Notes: a model not told the origin generated them from the letters alone. DNA of 64,000 bases from Piscicola geometra (GCA_943735955.1 OX030959.1:4270717-4334716), one strand, 5' to 3'; counted from the first letter of the stretch, positions 22,381 through 34,319 are shown. Numbers and translations: made by a program.

Positions 22381-25140
22381 TTCCTCTTCTTCTTTTTCCT
22401 CTTCTTCTACTTCTTCACTGTCGACATGTTCTTTCTCTTCGATTATCTTTTGAATTTTGACGTCTTCTTCCTTCTTGGGCTCTACGTCGCTTCGGCTTTC
22501 AACTTCTGGCACCTTCTCAACCTGTTCTAATTTTTCTTCCACTTTTTCGACAACTTTTTCTTCTTCTTTTTCATCTACTATTTCTTCTACTATTTCTTCT
22601 ACTTTTTCTTCTACTTTTTCTTCTACTTTTTTTTCAACTTTTTCTTCTTTTGTTTCTTCTACCTTTTCTCCTACTTTTTCTTCCACTTTTTCTTCAACTT
22701 TTTCTTCCACTTTTTCTTCAACTTTTTCTTCTTTTGTTTCTTCTACCTTTTCTCCTACTTTTTCTTCCACTTTTTCTTCAACTTTTTCTTCTTTTGTTTC
22801 TTCTACCTTTTCTCCTACTTTTTCTTCCACTTTTTCTTCTACTTTTTCTTCCACTTTTTCTTCTACTTTTTCTTCTACCTTTTCTCCTACTTTTTCTTCT
22901 ACTTTTTCTTCTACTTTTTCTTCTACTTTTTCTTCTACTTTTTCTTCTACTTTTTCTTCTACTTTTTCTTCTACTTTTTCTTCTACTTTTTCTTCTACTT
23001 TTTCTTCTACTATTTTCTCAACTTCTTCTAACTCTTCATCAATTTTTTCTTCCTCTTTTATAGTTTCTTCCATTGCTTCAGTAATTTTTTCTTTTTCTAA
23101 TGAATCCATTTTGGATTCTTTAACAACCATAGCTTCTACAAGAGCTTCCGGTTCTTTAACAACTTCCGGTTCTTTAACAACTTCCGGTTCTTTAACAACT
23201 TCCGGTTCTTTAACAACTTCCGGTTCTTTAACAACTTCCGGTTCTTTAACAACTTCAGGTTCTTTAACAACTTCCGGTTCTTTAACAACTTCCGGTTCTT
23301 TAACAACTTCCGGTTCCTTAACAACTTCCGGTTCCTTAACAATTTCTGGTTCTTTAACAGCTTCCGGTTCTTTAACAGCCTCCGTTTTTTTAACAGTTTC
23401 CGGTTCTTTAACAACTTCCGGTTCTTTAACAACTTCCGGTTTTTTAACATCTTCCGGTTCCTTAACAACTCCCAGTTCTTTAACAGCTTCCGTTTCTTTA
23501 ACAACTTCCGGTTCTTTAACAACTTCCGGTTTTTTAACATCTTCCGGTTCCTTAACAACTCCCAGTTCTTTAACAGCTTCCGTTTCTTTAACAACTTCCG
23601 GTTCTTTAACAGCTTCCGGTTCTTTAAAAGTTTTTGGTTCTTTAATAACATCTTTTTGCAATTCTGCCTGTTTTTTTTCTTCCACGTGCTCATCAACAGT
23701 GTCTGCTTTTTTCCTTTCAACACCTGGTAAAACTTCTTGTATTTTTTGTATATCCTCTTTTGCTTCTTTAATTATGTCATTTTTCACTTGCTCAGCTATT
23801 TTTTTTAAATCTTCTGTTATTTCTACTTGTGGTTTATCTTCTTCTTTAATAGCCATTTTAGCTTCAAGTTCTTTAACAGATTTTGGCTCTTTAACTGGTT
23901 CTGACTCTTTAGCTAATTCAATTTCTTTAACAGCTTCTGGTTCTTCAACAGTTCCCGGTTCTTTAACAACTTCCGGTTCCTTAACAACTTCCGGTTCTTT
24001 AACAGCTTCTGGTTCTTTGACAGCTTCCGTTTCCTTAGCAGCTTCCGTTTCCTTAGCAGCTTCCGGTTCTTCAACAGCTTCCGGTTCTTTGACAGCTTCC
24101 GGTTCTTTAACAACTTCCGGTTCTTTAACAGCTTCCGGTTCTTTAGCAGCTTCCGGTTCTTTAACAGCTTCCGGTTCTTTAACAGCTTCTGGTTCTTTGA
24201 CAGCTTCCGGTTCTTTAACAGCTTCCGGTTCTTTAACAGCTTCCGGTTCTTTAACAGCTTCCGGTTCTTTAGCAGCTTCCGGTTCTTTAACAGCTTCCGG
24301 TTCTTTAACAGCTTCCGGTTCTTTAACAGCTTCCGGTTCTTTAGCAGCTTCCGGTTCTTTAACAGCTTCCGGTTCTTTAACAACTTCCGGTTCTTTAACA
24401 GCTTCCGGTTCTTTAGCAGCTTCCGGTTCTTTAGCAGCTTCCGGTTCTTTAACAGCTTCCGGTTCTTTAGCAGCTTCCGGTTCTTTAGCAGCTTCCGGTT
24501 CTTTAACAGCTTCCGGTTCTTTAACAGCTTCCGGTTCTTTAACAGCTTCCGGTTCTTTAACAACTTCCGGTTCTTTAACAGCTTCCGGTTCTTTAGCAGC
24601 TTCCGGTTCTTTAGCAGCTTCCGGTTCTTCAACTGGTTCAGGCTCCTTCACTTCTTCTTTTTTGGCAAGTTCGTCTTCTGAAACTGGTGCCACTTCAATG
24701 AGTTTCTCTGGCTCCCCTTCTTCTGACGGTACTTCCTTCCTGTAATCAGGCATTTTTCTCTCTGCCTCAAGAGCTGAAATTTAAATGCTCACTATTAAAT
24801 AATAATAATAAATTAAAAATTAATTAATTTTATTCTATTAATAAAACTCCATTATTTAAGCCAATTTTCTAAGTTTCTAACAACCTTGAAACCTGTAATA
24901 ATATGTATTAATTAACGCTTGTAGTATAACACCATTAAAATCTGTATTAACGCTCCTAGTCCATCACCTGTAACTTGAACATTGGCGCTGGTTGAGCACG
25001 TTCCGAAAATGTTGGAAGCCTTCACCGAGTAGGGGCCAGCGTCAATCGCCTTGCAGTCGCCCACCTCCAAGGCGCACAGTCCATGGATGTACTGTTGCGT
25101 TGTTGTTGGTGGTGGTGCTGGTGATGATGATGAGGAGGAA

Positions 25141-25172
<32 letters not shown>

Positions 25173-28100
25173 GGAGCAAAAAAAAAAGGAGGAGAAAGAA
25201 GAGGAAGAGAAGGAAGAAGATGAGAAGAAGAAGGAGGAAGAGGATGAAGAAAAAGAAGAGAATGACGATGATGATGATGAGAAGGAGTAGGAGAAGGAGG
25301 ATTATGATGATGATGATGATGAAGATGATGATGCTTATTTAATATAGCGCTAAAGCAAGCAACTGAGACGCGGTGCTGATGAATTGATGTGTTTTAGAGC
25401 ATAATTATAACCAATAGTCTGTAATTCTTTTCAATGAATGCACAGTTTTGTAAATCATTTTTTTGCTGAGAGTTTTTTAGTAGACCAAGTGACGCACCAT
25501 GAAACTAAGTTCTAGACAATAACAGAATCATATATCTTCATTTGCCAATAATCATCGAGACGCCGTAGCCTTGGAGCGCTGGTAAAAAAACCTAAAACTG
25601 GCATGGAGTATAAAATGGAATGTGAAAAAACTTTAACACGAATATTTAAGACAAGACTTTGTCATAGACAAGTACGGTGGGTTTGCGTTTCAAAAATAAC
25701 ATATTTTTGTAATCAAAGTTTTTACTTTATATCTTTGTACTGAATACTTTGTTCTTACATTTTTAAAGCAATTTCCAGTCTTATCTTTTTCATTTTACAA
25801 TTTTTTATCTTTTGTATGCCTCTGAGGTAATTGTTTAATAGTTTGGAATAAGGAGGCAAAAAATAATTTTTCGATCGCTGATATGTTTATGCGATGGCTG
25901 CAACAAAAGTTTTGAAGCTAGATGGGATATATCAAGAGCTATTTCTTTATTTTTACAAGTTATAATTTATTAGTACGGTGCATAACAGAAAGTCTTGAGT
26001 TTGCTGTATGATGGATAGTATGTCTTATTTGTGTGAAACTATGTCTTACATTACATTACATCGTAAGGTATTCTCATATAGCGATTAGCTTATAAGCATT
26101 GCCTTCTATACCAAATAATCTTCTGAACATATGCTCTGTAAAAAACTTGGTAGGTGGATGCAATTTTCTTCTCAACACATACTTTTGCTACCACCTGTGA
26201 TCTACTATATAAAAGTATACAGCATTTTTATGATCTGAATTCATCCAAATTGGGTTTTTATACTTTTCCACACCTTCTATCACATTGTATTTATCTCGAT
26301 TCATCATTAATACACGGCTTTTATTTGTTTGTTACAATTTTTCTGTTTCAAGTGATAGGCTTTATGAAAGGGCGCTATATTTGGAATGCTCAAAACTTGA
26401 TTTTCTCTTTGTTTCTGCATTCTCAATTCTTGGATGCGTTTCCTCAATCATCGTGCTGGAATCACTCTCTTCTTACAAGCCGTATTCTTTAATGTGCTGA
26501 ACAGTTTACTAAAGTGCACACTTAGAAAATGCCTTGATCGTAACAACTTATTATTCTGACGGCTTTTTTTTTATTAAAATATTTTTTAAATAATATAATT
26601 TTATTGTTGGAATATATTAATTTAAAAAACTAACAGATATCTTGTACTTCCTGCTGTTCTTGACTGGATCCCTGTCGTGGTACCAGGAGATGATGGTGTC
26701 GGGGCTGGATGAGAGGGTGCATGAGAGTCTAATGGTGTCTCCTTCGTACACCTTCTTTGGCTTGAGAGGCGAGGTGAAGTATGGCTTGCTCTTGGAGTCA
26801 AGGTGGTGCTCGGTGGGATGTTCTTGCGTGTCAGCAAGAAAGGTCTTGGGCCTGCCACCCAGAGTCTTCTTGGCTTCCAGGAGAAGATCTCTGTTGTGGG
26901 CTTCACTCACGTATGCGGGTCCACTGCTGATAGGCTTAGTGAGCGGCTCATAGTGTGACCCTCCCACCCTGTACTTGTTGAGGATCGGGTCGTACTCGTA
27001 CTGTTTGTAGAGCGGCACAAAGTCCTTGAACTTGTCGTCGTAGGGCTCAAGGTCATACTTGCTGACGGGTGAGTCTCTGCTGTACGCCTTCGGAGCTACG
27101 TGGTAGTGCAGCTTTTCCGAGATCGGATACTTTTCATACTTTTTGTACACCGGTTCAATTTCAGCCATTTTAGGTGTGTACTGGTATTTTTTGTAGAGAG
27201 GCGTGAAGTCATCGGAAAAGTCGTCTTTCTTGCTATGCAGCGGCACAAAGTCGTACTTGGTGTAGATGGGTTGGTAGTCGCCAGTGGCGTAGTTGATCTT
27301 GTAGTCGCTGGTGCACGATCTGGGACGCACTTTTGAGGCGCCCAAGGGCAGGTCAGGAGAGGCGGCCTTGACCCTGGAGAAGTGCTCGTAAGTGGAACGA
27401 GGAAGTCTCACGTCCAGGTCACCAGGCAGGTCTGAGTACCTCTTTCTCGTCTCAGAGGTTGGAGTTCTGCTCTTGGCCCTCAACTTGATCTCCCTGATCT
27501 GATCTTCGACATTCACTTCAGTTGGGATCACGTGGTGCCTGTGACTTTGGGAGCTCTTGTAGGAAGTTTCCTGTGGCTTGGACACAATGGCAGTGTGTCT
27601 GGTCATTTGGGGAGAACTGTAACTCCTGGGCACTGGTTTGTCAGAGTATAATGCTGAAAAGTTTCGAGGGTTGAATCGGTCATACACTGGGGATGGCAGG
27701 TCGACTACAGCTCTCTTAGTGTACGTGCTCACTGCTTCTCTGGGCGCCTGGTAGGTCGAAAGAGGTTTGGGATAGGCATGTCTGGACTGGTGGCTGGAGT
27801 ATGCAGGCTGGCTGCTACGAACGCTGTACTTCTGGTAGCTTTCCACTGGCGAAGGGACGTTTTGCGTCTTTTGAGAAATCCTAACGGAGGTGGTGCCAGA
27901 AGGAGTGGTGCCAGAAGGAGTGAATCCAGAAAGAGTGAAGCCGGAAGGAGTGAAGCCGGAGCCCTTGTAGTGGCTGCTGAGGCTTTGTGGCGAGTTGACG
28001 CTGACGTTGTCGAAGCCTCCGGAAATCTTCAGGTTGATGCTGGTGTTGCCAGAGGTGACCAAGTGTCTGTCCACGCTCAAACTACGAGGAGGTTGTGGAC

Positions 28101-28695
28101 GCTGATAGGAGGTGGGCTGAGTGCCGTGGGAGATTTGAATTTGGTGACGGTGGTGCTGGGGTGGCTGGGAAAGGAGTGAGTGTGTTTGCTGGGAAATCTG
28201 AGGCTGCGAGTGGTGAGAAAAACTGCTTTGGGGATGGTAGGTTTGAGTGTGATGTGGTTGAGAGTGGTAAGGTTGAGAGTGGTGGGGTTGAGAGTGGTGA
28301 GATTGGGTGTGGTGAGATTGGTAGGGTTGAGCATGGTAAGAGTGGGAGGATTGGGTGAAGGTGCTTTGGTGAGATTGGTGAGGGAGTTGGTGGAGGTTCG
28401 ACTGGGACTTGTGCAAGTCGGTTTGTGAGAGGTTGAGGGCGGAGTGGGAAAGGTGGCGTTGGGGAACTTCGGGCTGGTAGGAAAAACGCTTGTAACGGTT
28501 GAGGGAGGGAGAAGTGGCTCTTTGCACATGCGTCGAAATGTGGTGAGAATGATCTTCATATGTGGAAGATGGCCTGTCGGCTGAGTGCTGAGAAACTTTG
28601 ATTCTTCCGATGCTCGGAGCCGAATCCCTATCGCAGCTGCTGAAACGACTACTTCTGCTCTGTCGTCTTACCTCTCCATCGTATCCGGAAAACAT
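12011..28695 (-). CDS. Giant titin/obscurin-like Ig and PEVK-repeat muscle protein
   Basis: One gene of about 30 or more exons encoding roughly 3,000 residues, probably a sarcomeric scaffold or spring. Main exons: 28695-26635 (disordered Ser/His/Gln-rich N-terminus, YKKYEY motifs, first half of Ig1), 25091-24968 (rest of Ig1), 24773-21984 (PEVK-like arrays, Glu-rich end), 21593-21168 (Glu-rich, ending in a poly-Glu run). Ig2 is 21074-20966 plus 20761-20589; Ig3 is 20478-20370 plus 20265-20093; Ig4 is 19660-19552 plus 19358-19183. Eight near-identical Ig modules follow (18744-12165), then the last exon 12069-12011 (ADVEIVEESEEEETEEED-stop). Short linker exons of about 33-45 nt (for example EAGQTVVTDSSAQG) separate Ig modules. 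Each Ig keeps TF/SC...VTW and DNCQYTAVASNEFG features. Almost all modules are phase 1-1. An acceptor 2 nt before the ATG implies an upstream 5'-UTR exon. I see no kinase or FN3 domain. Which invertebrate titin-family gene it corresponds to is unclear. Confidence 0.85.
12165..12528 (-). repeat. Ig module R8 (last of eight)
   Basis: Two exons, 109 nt and 173 nt, around an 82 nt intron. Exon A reads GSSPKFVQALKSVAVPIGED onward; exon B reads KKDGVVIVEDAKFKI onward to LLVHG. It is followed directly by the terminal acidic exon. Two linker exons (about 12,652-12,692 and 12,931-12,970) separate it from R7. Confidence 0.85.
13101..13464 (-). repeat. Ig module R7
   Basis: Same two-exon module. Exon A differs from the consensus by a base giving FVEALK instead of FVQALK. 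Two linker exons separate it from R6 (about 13,650-13,695 and 13,945-13,985). The ATTG-tailed repeat at 13,545-13,600 sits in the intron between R7 and R6. Confidence 0.85.
14118..14481 (-). repeat. Ig module R6
   Basis: Same two-exon module as its neighbours, with the 82 nt internal intron. The end of exon B differs slightly (CTCGTTCATG). One linker exon (about 14,597-14,640) lies between it and R5. Confidence 0.85.
15013..15376 (-). repeat. Ig module R5
   Basis: Same module. Its exon B donor is CATG|GTACGA instead of CATG|GTGAGA, because of an inserted AT-rich segment. The old donor context (TTCATGGTGAGAAATT) remains 71 nt further into the intron. Together with R4 it forms a duplicated unit of about 895 bp that is almost identical through exons and introns. 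Confidence 0.85.
15908..16271 (-). repeat. Ig module R4
   Basis: Same module, sharing with R5 the replaced donor (GTACGA) and the stranded old donor. Exon A is preceded by a different acceptor context (CCATACAG) that it shares with R1. Confidence 0.85.
16734..17097 (-). repeat. Ig module R3
   Basis: Same module, with the original CATG|GTGAGA donor. It carries a few coding differences, such as an Arg-Arg-Lys start of exon B in place of Arg-Lys-Lys. The flanking introns align with those of R2, R4 and R5. Confidence 0.85.
17558..17921 (-). repeat. Ig module R2
   Basis: Same module. The unit spacing to R1 and to R3 is about 823 bp, and the whole unit including linker exon and introns is nearly identical to R1 and R3. 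Confidence 0.85.
18381..18744 (-). repeat. Ig module R1 (first of eight)
   Basis: Most N-terminal of the eight homogenised modules, with exons 18744-18636 and 18553-18381. Upstream of it lie diverged linkers at 18918-18877 and 19062-19030, then the clearly diverged Ig4. The homogenised tract therefore begins here. Confidence 0.85.
21690..21972 (+). repeat. 24 bp intronic minisatellite
   Basis: About twelve copies of a 24 bp unit (AATAATGAAACAACAAAGAAATTT) fill the intron between the PEVK exon and the next Glu-rich exon of the Ig gene. Because 24 is a multiple of three it leaves long open frames (FFVVSLLN repeats) that are not exons. The donor at 21,983 precedes it. Confidence 0.85.
22540..23010 (-). 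repeat. KVEE repeat array
   Basis: Coding array of the four-residue unit KVEE (12 bp), repeated more than 25 times with interspersed KVGE and KVEETKEE variants, inside the large Ig-gene exon. It is highly charged and probably disordered or a long single helix. A Glu-rich segment follows it. Confidence 0.85.
23130..23640 (-). repeat. PEVK-like array 2 (KEPEVV)
   Basis: An 18 bp coding unit giving KEPEVV/KEPEAV hexapeptides, with longer higher-order units such as KETEAVKELGVVKEPEDVKK present twice. It is separated from array 1 by a unique linker containing KIAEQVKNDIIKEAKEDIQK. Confidence 0.88.
23930..24640 (-). repeat. PEVK-like array 1 (KEPEAA/KEPEAV)
   Basis: About 38 tandem copies of an 18 bp unit coding KEPEAV, KEPEAA or KEPEVV, uninterrupted by stops or frameshifts. 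The composition is essentially Pro, Glu, Val, Lys and Ala, the signature of titin-type PEVK elastic segments. Higher-order patterns of A/V alternation repeat across the array. Confidence 0.88.
25092..26634. other. Long intron splitting Ig1
   Basis: A 1.5 kb intron (donor TCT|GTTAGT, acceptor AACAG) inside Ig1. It holds a purine-rich GAGGAAGA/GATGAT microsatellite at about 25,108-25,330 and, at 25,335-25,375, a short TATAGCGCTAAAGCAAGCAA segment. That segment resembles the 3' end of the LINE at 53.9 kb and fragments near 36,955-37,000. The remainder is AT-rich with nothing recognised. Confidence 0.6.
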
Positions 28696-30290
28696 GTCTG
28701 TAATTTGCGAATAAAACTGTGTATTTAAATATTTAAATTTATTTTTGGTATTAAAATGACCTAAATTAATATTTAAATAAATAACTTATTGCAATAAATA
28801 TCAGCATAAATATTTGCCTGTGTCGACGAGCCTAGAGTCTAACTATATTAAACTAAGCCTACGAAGACCCGAAACATAGAAAGAAGAAGAGGGCCTTTAT
28901 AAGCCATTCTGGCGGACTCCTTCTATTTAAGAGCTCCTGCTGTTGCTTAAGCCTGCGAACCTATGATAATGCTCCCGACGCCCACATGCACATCATCATT
29001 CCGTCCACGCTGCCAAGACTCCTTGATATGACTACTCTAAATAATATTAATTTAATTGAATCTTCTCATTAGCGCCTTAGCGAAAATTAAAAGTTACTTG
29101 GAAGATAATGCACGCTGATGGGTTATGATGGGCGCGTAGGTATGCGAGTATGGCACACGCAAAAATATAAACAAGCCACTGCACACACATGCAGTACTTA
29201 TAAGCAGTAAACTCATTCCGCCAGCAACTGAAGGCATGTATGGCAAGCGATGTTTTTAATCGGGAATTATCTTCCAGATAAATTACTCTCCTCTTCTCTC
29301 TTGTATCTTATTAGGCTTCGAAGCATGTCTCAAATTCCTTCGAGGAGCTTTCATACCATTAACACTTTAGTTTCGTTTGTTTATGCTATTGAAAGCATGT
29401 AGGCTTGTAATCTTCTCTTTATGAAACATCTGATTTAAAAATTTAGGGATTGGATTCTTAAATAGCACATTTATTCTTTTTTTATCAATAGAAAATAACA
29501 AAAAAGTAATTATAATAAGAATAGGTGTATACGGTAGTTTGAAAAGAGGAGGTGAACATCTTTTAACAGCAGAAAACATCATATCAGTTTTATCCACCTT
29601 CAGACACCTAAGTGGTTATTTCTGTTACTTTAACAAAAGTTTATTTCTTATGGCTTATGCGATACAGACTAAAGTATATTCGATTTTATTCCCTAGAATC
29701 AACTTACTCTATTGGGAATTATGTTGAAAAAAAAAGAAGATAGTTTTGAAAACAAATCAGTCATTGAGAATAGTATTTTTGCCAATTTATCACTATCCTT
29801 GCGAGCTTTTCCCACTTTTTTCCAAGTTTCTGATGATGGAGATGTTTTCTCTTCCAAAAGATGCTAGCTATTGTTACTAATAATGAATTTTTTTGGATTA
29901 AATGGTTTTGAGAAACTTAATAATTTAAGTTCATAAACTTATATAAATTTCAAAATTTGATTTAAACTATAAATTTATTAGTTTTTCACTGACTATTATG
30001 CATAATTTTTATCAAAATATTTTTTTTCATATTCTCATTATACAGCTGTGTTCAACATTTTAATGTACATTTTAAAAATAGTTTTAACTTTGCAAATAAT
30101 TAGACGCTACAAATTCAAAATTACGTTATTTGTTATCTTTTCTACATTTTAATAGTTGGTCGCAAAAGGTGTTTTTCCGTTATAAAATATTTATAAAGTC
30201 TGTTATACTTTCAACTCTATAATTTTCATTTTTATTTGAATAAGCAAAAAATTAAATTAATTTTTTCAAACTAAGAACCATAATCTGACA
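28696..30290. other. Head-to-head intergenic region, Ig gene and LENG8
   Basis: About 1.6 kb between the divergent Ig gene (-) and LENG8 (+). It should contain the 5'-UTR exon and promoter of the Ig gene and the LENG8 promoter. No element could be assigned by eye and no other gene is seen. Confidence 0.4.
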
Positions 30291-33200
30291 TGGCTTCCAG
30301 CGAATCGTAAGTTTTTTATCGAGTTAGAATTTTTAATAAAGCTTTCAAAAAATACTTTTAAATATTCTATTTTTATAGTTTAGTCATTTATACATTTGTT
30401 CCAGGAAAGGAGATAATTCCCAAAATCCATGGCTCAAAGCCAAAGAGGAGTTAGATAAGTTGAATGCAAATAATAGTTACAGTGGAAAATGCGATTCACA
30501 TAATGTGAATGTTCCAATTAGTTATGGGTACAATAATGGGACAGACGAAAAATCTCAGCAGAGTAATCTATACAATGCATACAACATGGCAGGCTATTAT
30601 AACTATAACAATGCAGCATCTACTCCAGCCATGATGCCTCCCTCCTTCAACTACTACATGAACGGCATGGACTTCTATAATGGCAACAAAATTGCTAATC
30701 AATTCAACAAAAACAACAATGACAATAACTCATCGAACTTCAACTCCTACATGCAGTATTACAGTGCATACAACAATTACTACAACATGTATGGCCAGAA
30801 TACAAATACTCCCACAAAGCAACAGGCTGCTCCATTGCTTCCTCCCCCTCCTCCCTTGCCTACGATTTACCAAGCTCTTGAGAAGACCAAAGAAAAATCA
30901 AATGAGCAAACACACAAGGCAGTCGAGAGTAACAATCAACAAGTTAAACAACCATACAATACACCCTTCTTCAAACCTCATATCTTTAACAACAGCAGCA
31001 ACAACAACAACACCAATGTTAGTTCAGTTGGGGGGAATGTGTTCAGAAGTTCAGGACCGGTAACAAATCATAAGCCAATAAAATTCAATATCAATAAATC
31101 TGGAGGGACCATCAATGCTACTAATGGACCAAAACCACCCACTTCAACAGACCTCTCCACAGAGACTCCACAACCATCTTCTTTATCTTCATCATCAAGC
31201 AATCAATCTACCACCACCACTGCCAACAACAACAACCCACAACCACCACCCGCCGCCGCCGCCACTAACACATCCTCCGAGTGGCCGTTGTCGCTGAAGA
31301 AGTACGTGCAGCGGTGCTTTGAGAGTGTGCCAGAGGAGAAGAAGGACGCCATGGAGGCGAGGCTGAAGGAGAAGTTGACACTCGCTTTCAAGAGCAATCT
31401 GGTGCACAGTTGGGACTGGGACCACGAGCCCATTCTGGCACTGCAGCTGGAAAGGAAGGAAGTCAAGGCTACAGTCGGAGTAACTGTACCGCCACCACAA
31501 CAACAACCCACCAACAGGCACCCACCACCTCATTCACCACTCACTGCATCATTCTCTGGCAACTTGAAGGTGGAGAACTCGGGCAGGGGCAGAAAAGTGG
31601 TGCGCAAGAGGTGGGACTCGCCTGGTGCCAGAGGCAAACGTGTGGCTAGTCTTGATGATGATGATGAAGAAGAAGAGGAAATCAGGTAACTGGGAATTGA
31701 TTATATTTTCATCCTTTGTTTATTTATTATAGTTTATTTTAAATTTAGAGAACAACTATTGAGATTGAAATTGTGTTTCATATTTTTAGAATCACTCCGC
31801 AAAAAATGAAGCGCAAAGAGCAGAGGAATATGGGCAAGAAGAAAAAGAGGGTTTCCGCGAAACAATGGTTTTACAGCGTCCATTTTTATTTCATATTACC
31901 AATCGTTTGAATGTCTATAAATTGAAATTTCTTCTGTTAAATGTATACTAATGTATGAGAAATGTACGTAGCATGGAGGTGGAGGGCCAGACGAAGGAGA
32001 GACTCCAGTCGAGGGCTTCTCGGTTCAATCTCTCTCGCATCACTTCCGATTATTCCCCCTCCATCCTCAACCTCTCAGTCAGTTCTGGCTGTCTTTCAAC
32101 ATTTCGTCATTCCACATTTCATCAACCCTTGTCATGTCAGATTTACATCTTCTCAAACATTGAGCCACAATATCATTCATCACACAGAACACAGGAGAAG
32201 ATGCAGAAGAGATGGATTGGACGTCACTGCACATCGTAGGCACGTGCCAGGACCTGGAGAAGCCCTACTTGAGACTCACCACAGTAATCATTTCTTCTTC
32301 TAACAACTTTTGACTGTCTATCATTCTTGGTGCTTCTGTTGCGTGCCCACGCGCATTATAAATAGGCGTATTTTTTTTTTTTTCATGTCCATGTTGATTA
32401 ATTCTATAGAAGTTTCCATTGGAATTTATCAGTTTCACAAGCGTTCAATCAACACTTCGCAAATGCACTCTACAATGTAGAATCTTTACAGCAACTCGTG
32501 CATGACAACCCAGGCGCCCGAGAAGTCAGTGGTGCGGCCAGTGGAGGTGCTCACCAGGGCACTTGAGCTGATCAAGCAGAAGTGGATCAGCAAGCACAAC
32601 TACCGCCACACCTGTGAACAACTAAAGTCCGTCAGACAAGACCTCACTGTTAGTTCAACGACCCACCTCCTGTGTTCTTGCACTGTTTGTGATGCACTTT
32701 GTGTGTGCAATGGTCATATTACGTCAGTAGAACATCTTCAGAGTAGAGCTAGATAACTTTTCATTACACTAAAAACAAAACCATATCAAATTAAAAAAAA
32801 AGTATTTAAAAAATTCACACTTCTAAACAATACAGAGAAAATATTGTTATATTAAATATTTTTGTGTAAAAGCTCTGAAATTTTAATCTTACTGAATTAC
32901 TTTTCACGTCATACACCTTATGCACCCCATTAAGTACCCTATTGAGCACGCTCTCTCTCGCCAGGTTCAAGGCGTACGCAACGCATTCACGGTGCAAGTG
33001 TACGAGACGCATGCGCGCATCGCCATCGAGGAGGGCGACCACGAGGAGTTCAACCAGTGCCAGACGCAGCTGAAGGCGCTTTACAACGAACACATCGATG
33101 GAAACTACCTCGAGTTCCTCGCTTACCGCATTCTCTACTACGTCTACACCAAAGATACCTCTGGTTGGAGCTTAATATGCGCCTATGTTTTTGATTATTT

Positions 33201-33873
33201 AATTTTATTTAGTTTTTTTTATATATAATGAACAATTAATCTTATTTTACTTATTATCTTATCTTACTTTAACAACTCAAAACAACGTTTTCTCTTACCC
33301 TGCATCACCGCCTGCGACTGCAAAGCACACCAACCCCACACAGACGTCTCGAGCACCATAGCGCACCTGACGCCCGAACAGAAGAACAGTCCGTGCGTAC
33401 GACACGCCCTCGACGTGCACACCGCATGCACGCTGGGCAACTATAAGAGACTCCTCAGGCTGTACCAGCGTCCGCAAAACATGTCGTGCGGCTTCATCGA
33501 CTGGTTCCTCGAACGGGAGAGGAAACTAGCGCTCAAGGTCATCATCAAGAGGTTTGTCTTGTCTTGCTTTTGTGGTGCGCCCTTGTGTCGTTTTGTCCGG
33601 GTTTATGCCATGTTGATAATATTCTTCGTTCTATTGTATTGCATTGTGATGCTTGCATCTTGACACTTGTCTCCTTGCAACACCATCTTATACCTCCCAC
33701 TCTCCCCTCCCAGCTACCGACCAGGCTTGCCTCTCTGCACACTGGCCACCCACCTGGGCTTCCAGCAGACGTCTGCGTGCGTCGATCTGCTGGAGACTTT
33801 CTCGTTGCAGGTGTGCAAGCAGAAGCAGTTCTTCAATTGCAAGGATAACATGCCGAATCTGTCACGCATTTGA
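30291..33873 (+). CDS. LENG8: LENG8 homologue (SAC3/Thp3-like nuclear mRNA factor)
   Basis: Multi-exon LENG8 gene. Exon 1 is 30291-30307 (MASSES) and exon 2 about 30405-31687: [10 protein letters not shown], then an Asn/Tyr-rich low-complexity region, KFNINKSGG and [20 protein letters not shown]. Basic exons follow near 31,789 ([16 protein letters not shown]) and 31,980 ([12 protein letters not shown]). Then come about 32195-32283 ([18 protein letters not shown]), 32514-32648 ([18 protein letters not shown]), 32965-33168 ([39 protein letters not shown]), 33344-33551 and 33714-33873 ([17 protein letters not shown]). The order and motifs match the SAC3/GANP-type domain of LENG8, which acts in nuclear mRNA processing and export surveillance with PCID2-type partners in other systems (family knowledge). 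Exon borders near 31,870-32,195 are less certain. It converges with ELL, about 450 bp apart. Confidence 0.92.
32325..32378 (+). repeat. SINE 3' fragment in a LENG8 intron
   Basis: GTTGCGTGCCCACGCGCATT and TATAAATAGG followed by a T-run match the end of the SINE at 55.6-57.3 kb (GTGCCTTTGCGCATTATAAA). The head is absent, so it is a truncated copy. Confidence 0.45.
33575..33660 (+). repeat. Dispersed-repeat fragment in a LENG8 intron
   Basis: GTTTTGTCCGGGTTTATGCC and TTCGTTCTATTGTATTGCAT are diverged versions of the family seen at 10,934 and 58,568. It lies in the intron before the last LENG8 exon. Confidence 0.45.
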
Positions 33874-34319
33874 TACACAGTTGTTGGTATGCTTTATGTA
33901 TGTATGTTTTGTATTGTATATTATTATTATTATTGTTGTATTATATATTGTTCATACTCATATATTATCATTATATATTATTAAAATGTTCATACGTATA
34001 TATAATTATCTAACATTCATATCCTGAAGCGTTAAACTGCATCATTGCGCTGTGCCTTTGTACATCTTATTCAGTGCATGTATATAAGCGCCCAAGATGC
34101 CAAAGGGGGGAGCCAAAGCAGATCTCTTGCATCATTTAACTACCTATTAAAAATGAATTTATGTTAAAATGAGAAGATAATTTCAATTTTCAATAAAAAA
34201 GACATTTGATTTTTTTTGTCTGACTAAACTTCAAAAAGAATAGAATCAAGTGGTGATGCCTTGCTTTTATATTAGTGAGTGAGGATGATGATCATGGCAT
34301 TCTATTGAGCGGTTCAACA
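33874..34319. other. Convergent LENG8-ELL 3' region
   Basis: About 450 bp between two stop codons, containing short ATT/TTATTA runs near 33,915-33,985. It presumably carries both 3' UTRs. No gene seen. Confidence 0.4.

Noticed and set aside
22457..24745. 762-codon plus-strand Ser/Thr-rich open frame
   Set aside because: Antisense of the KEPEAV/KVEE arrays. The repeat periods are multiples of three, so both strands stay open. The minus strand fits flanking exons with correct phase.
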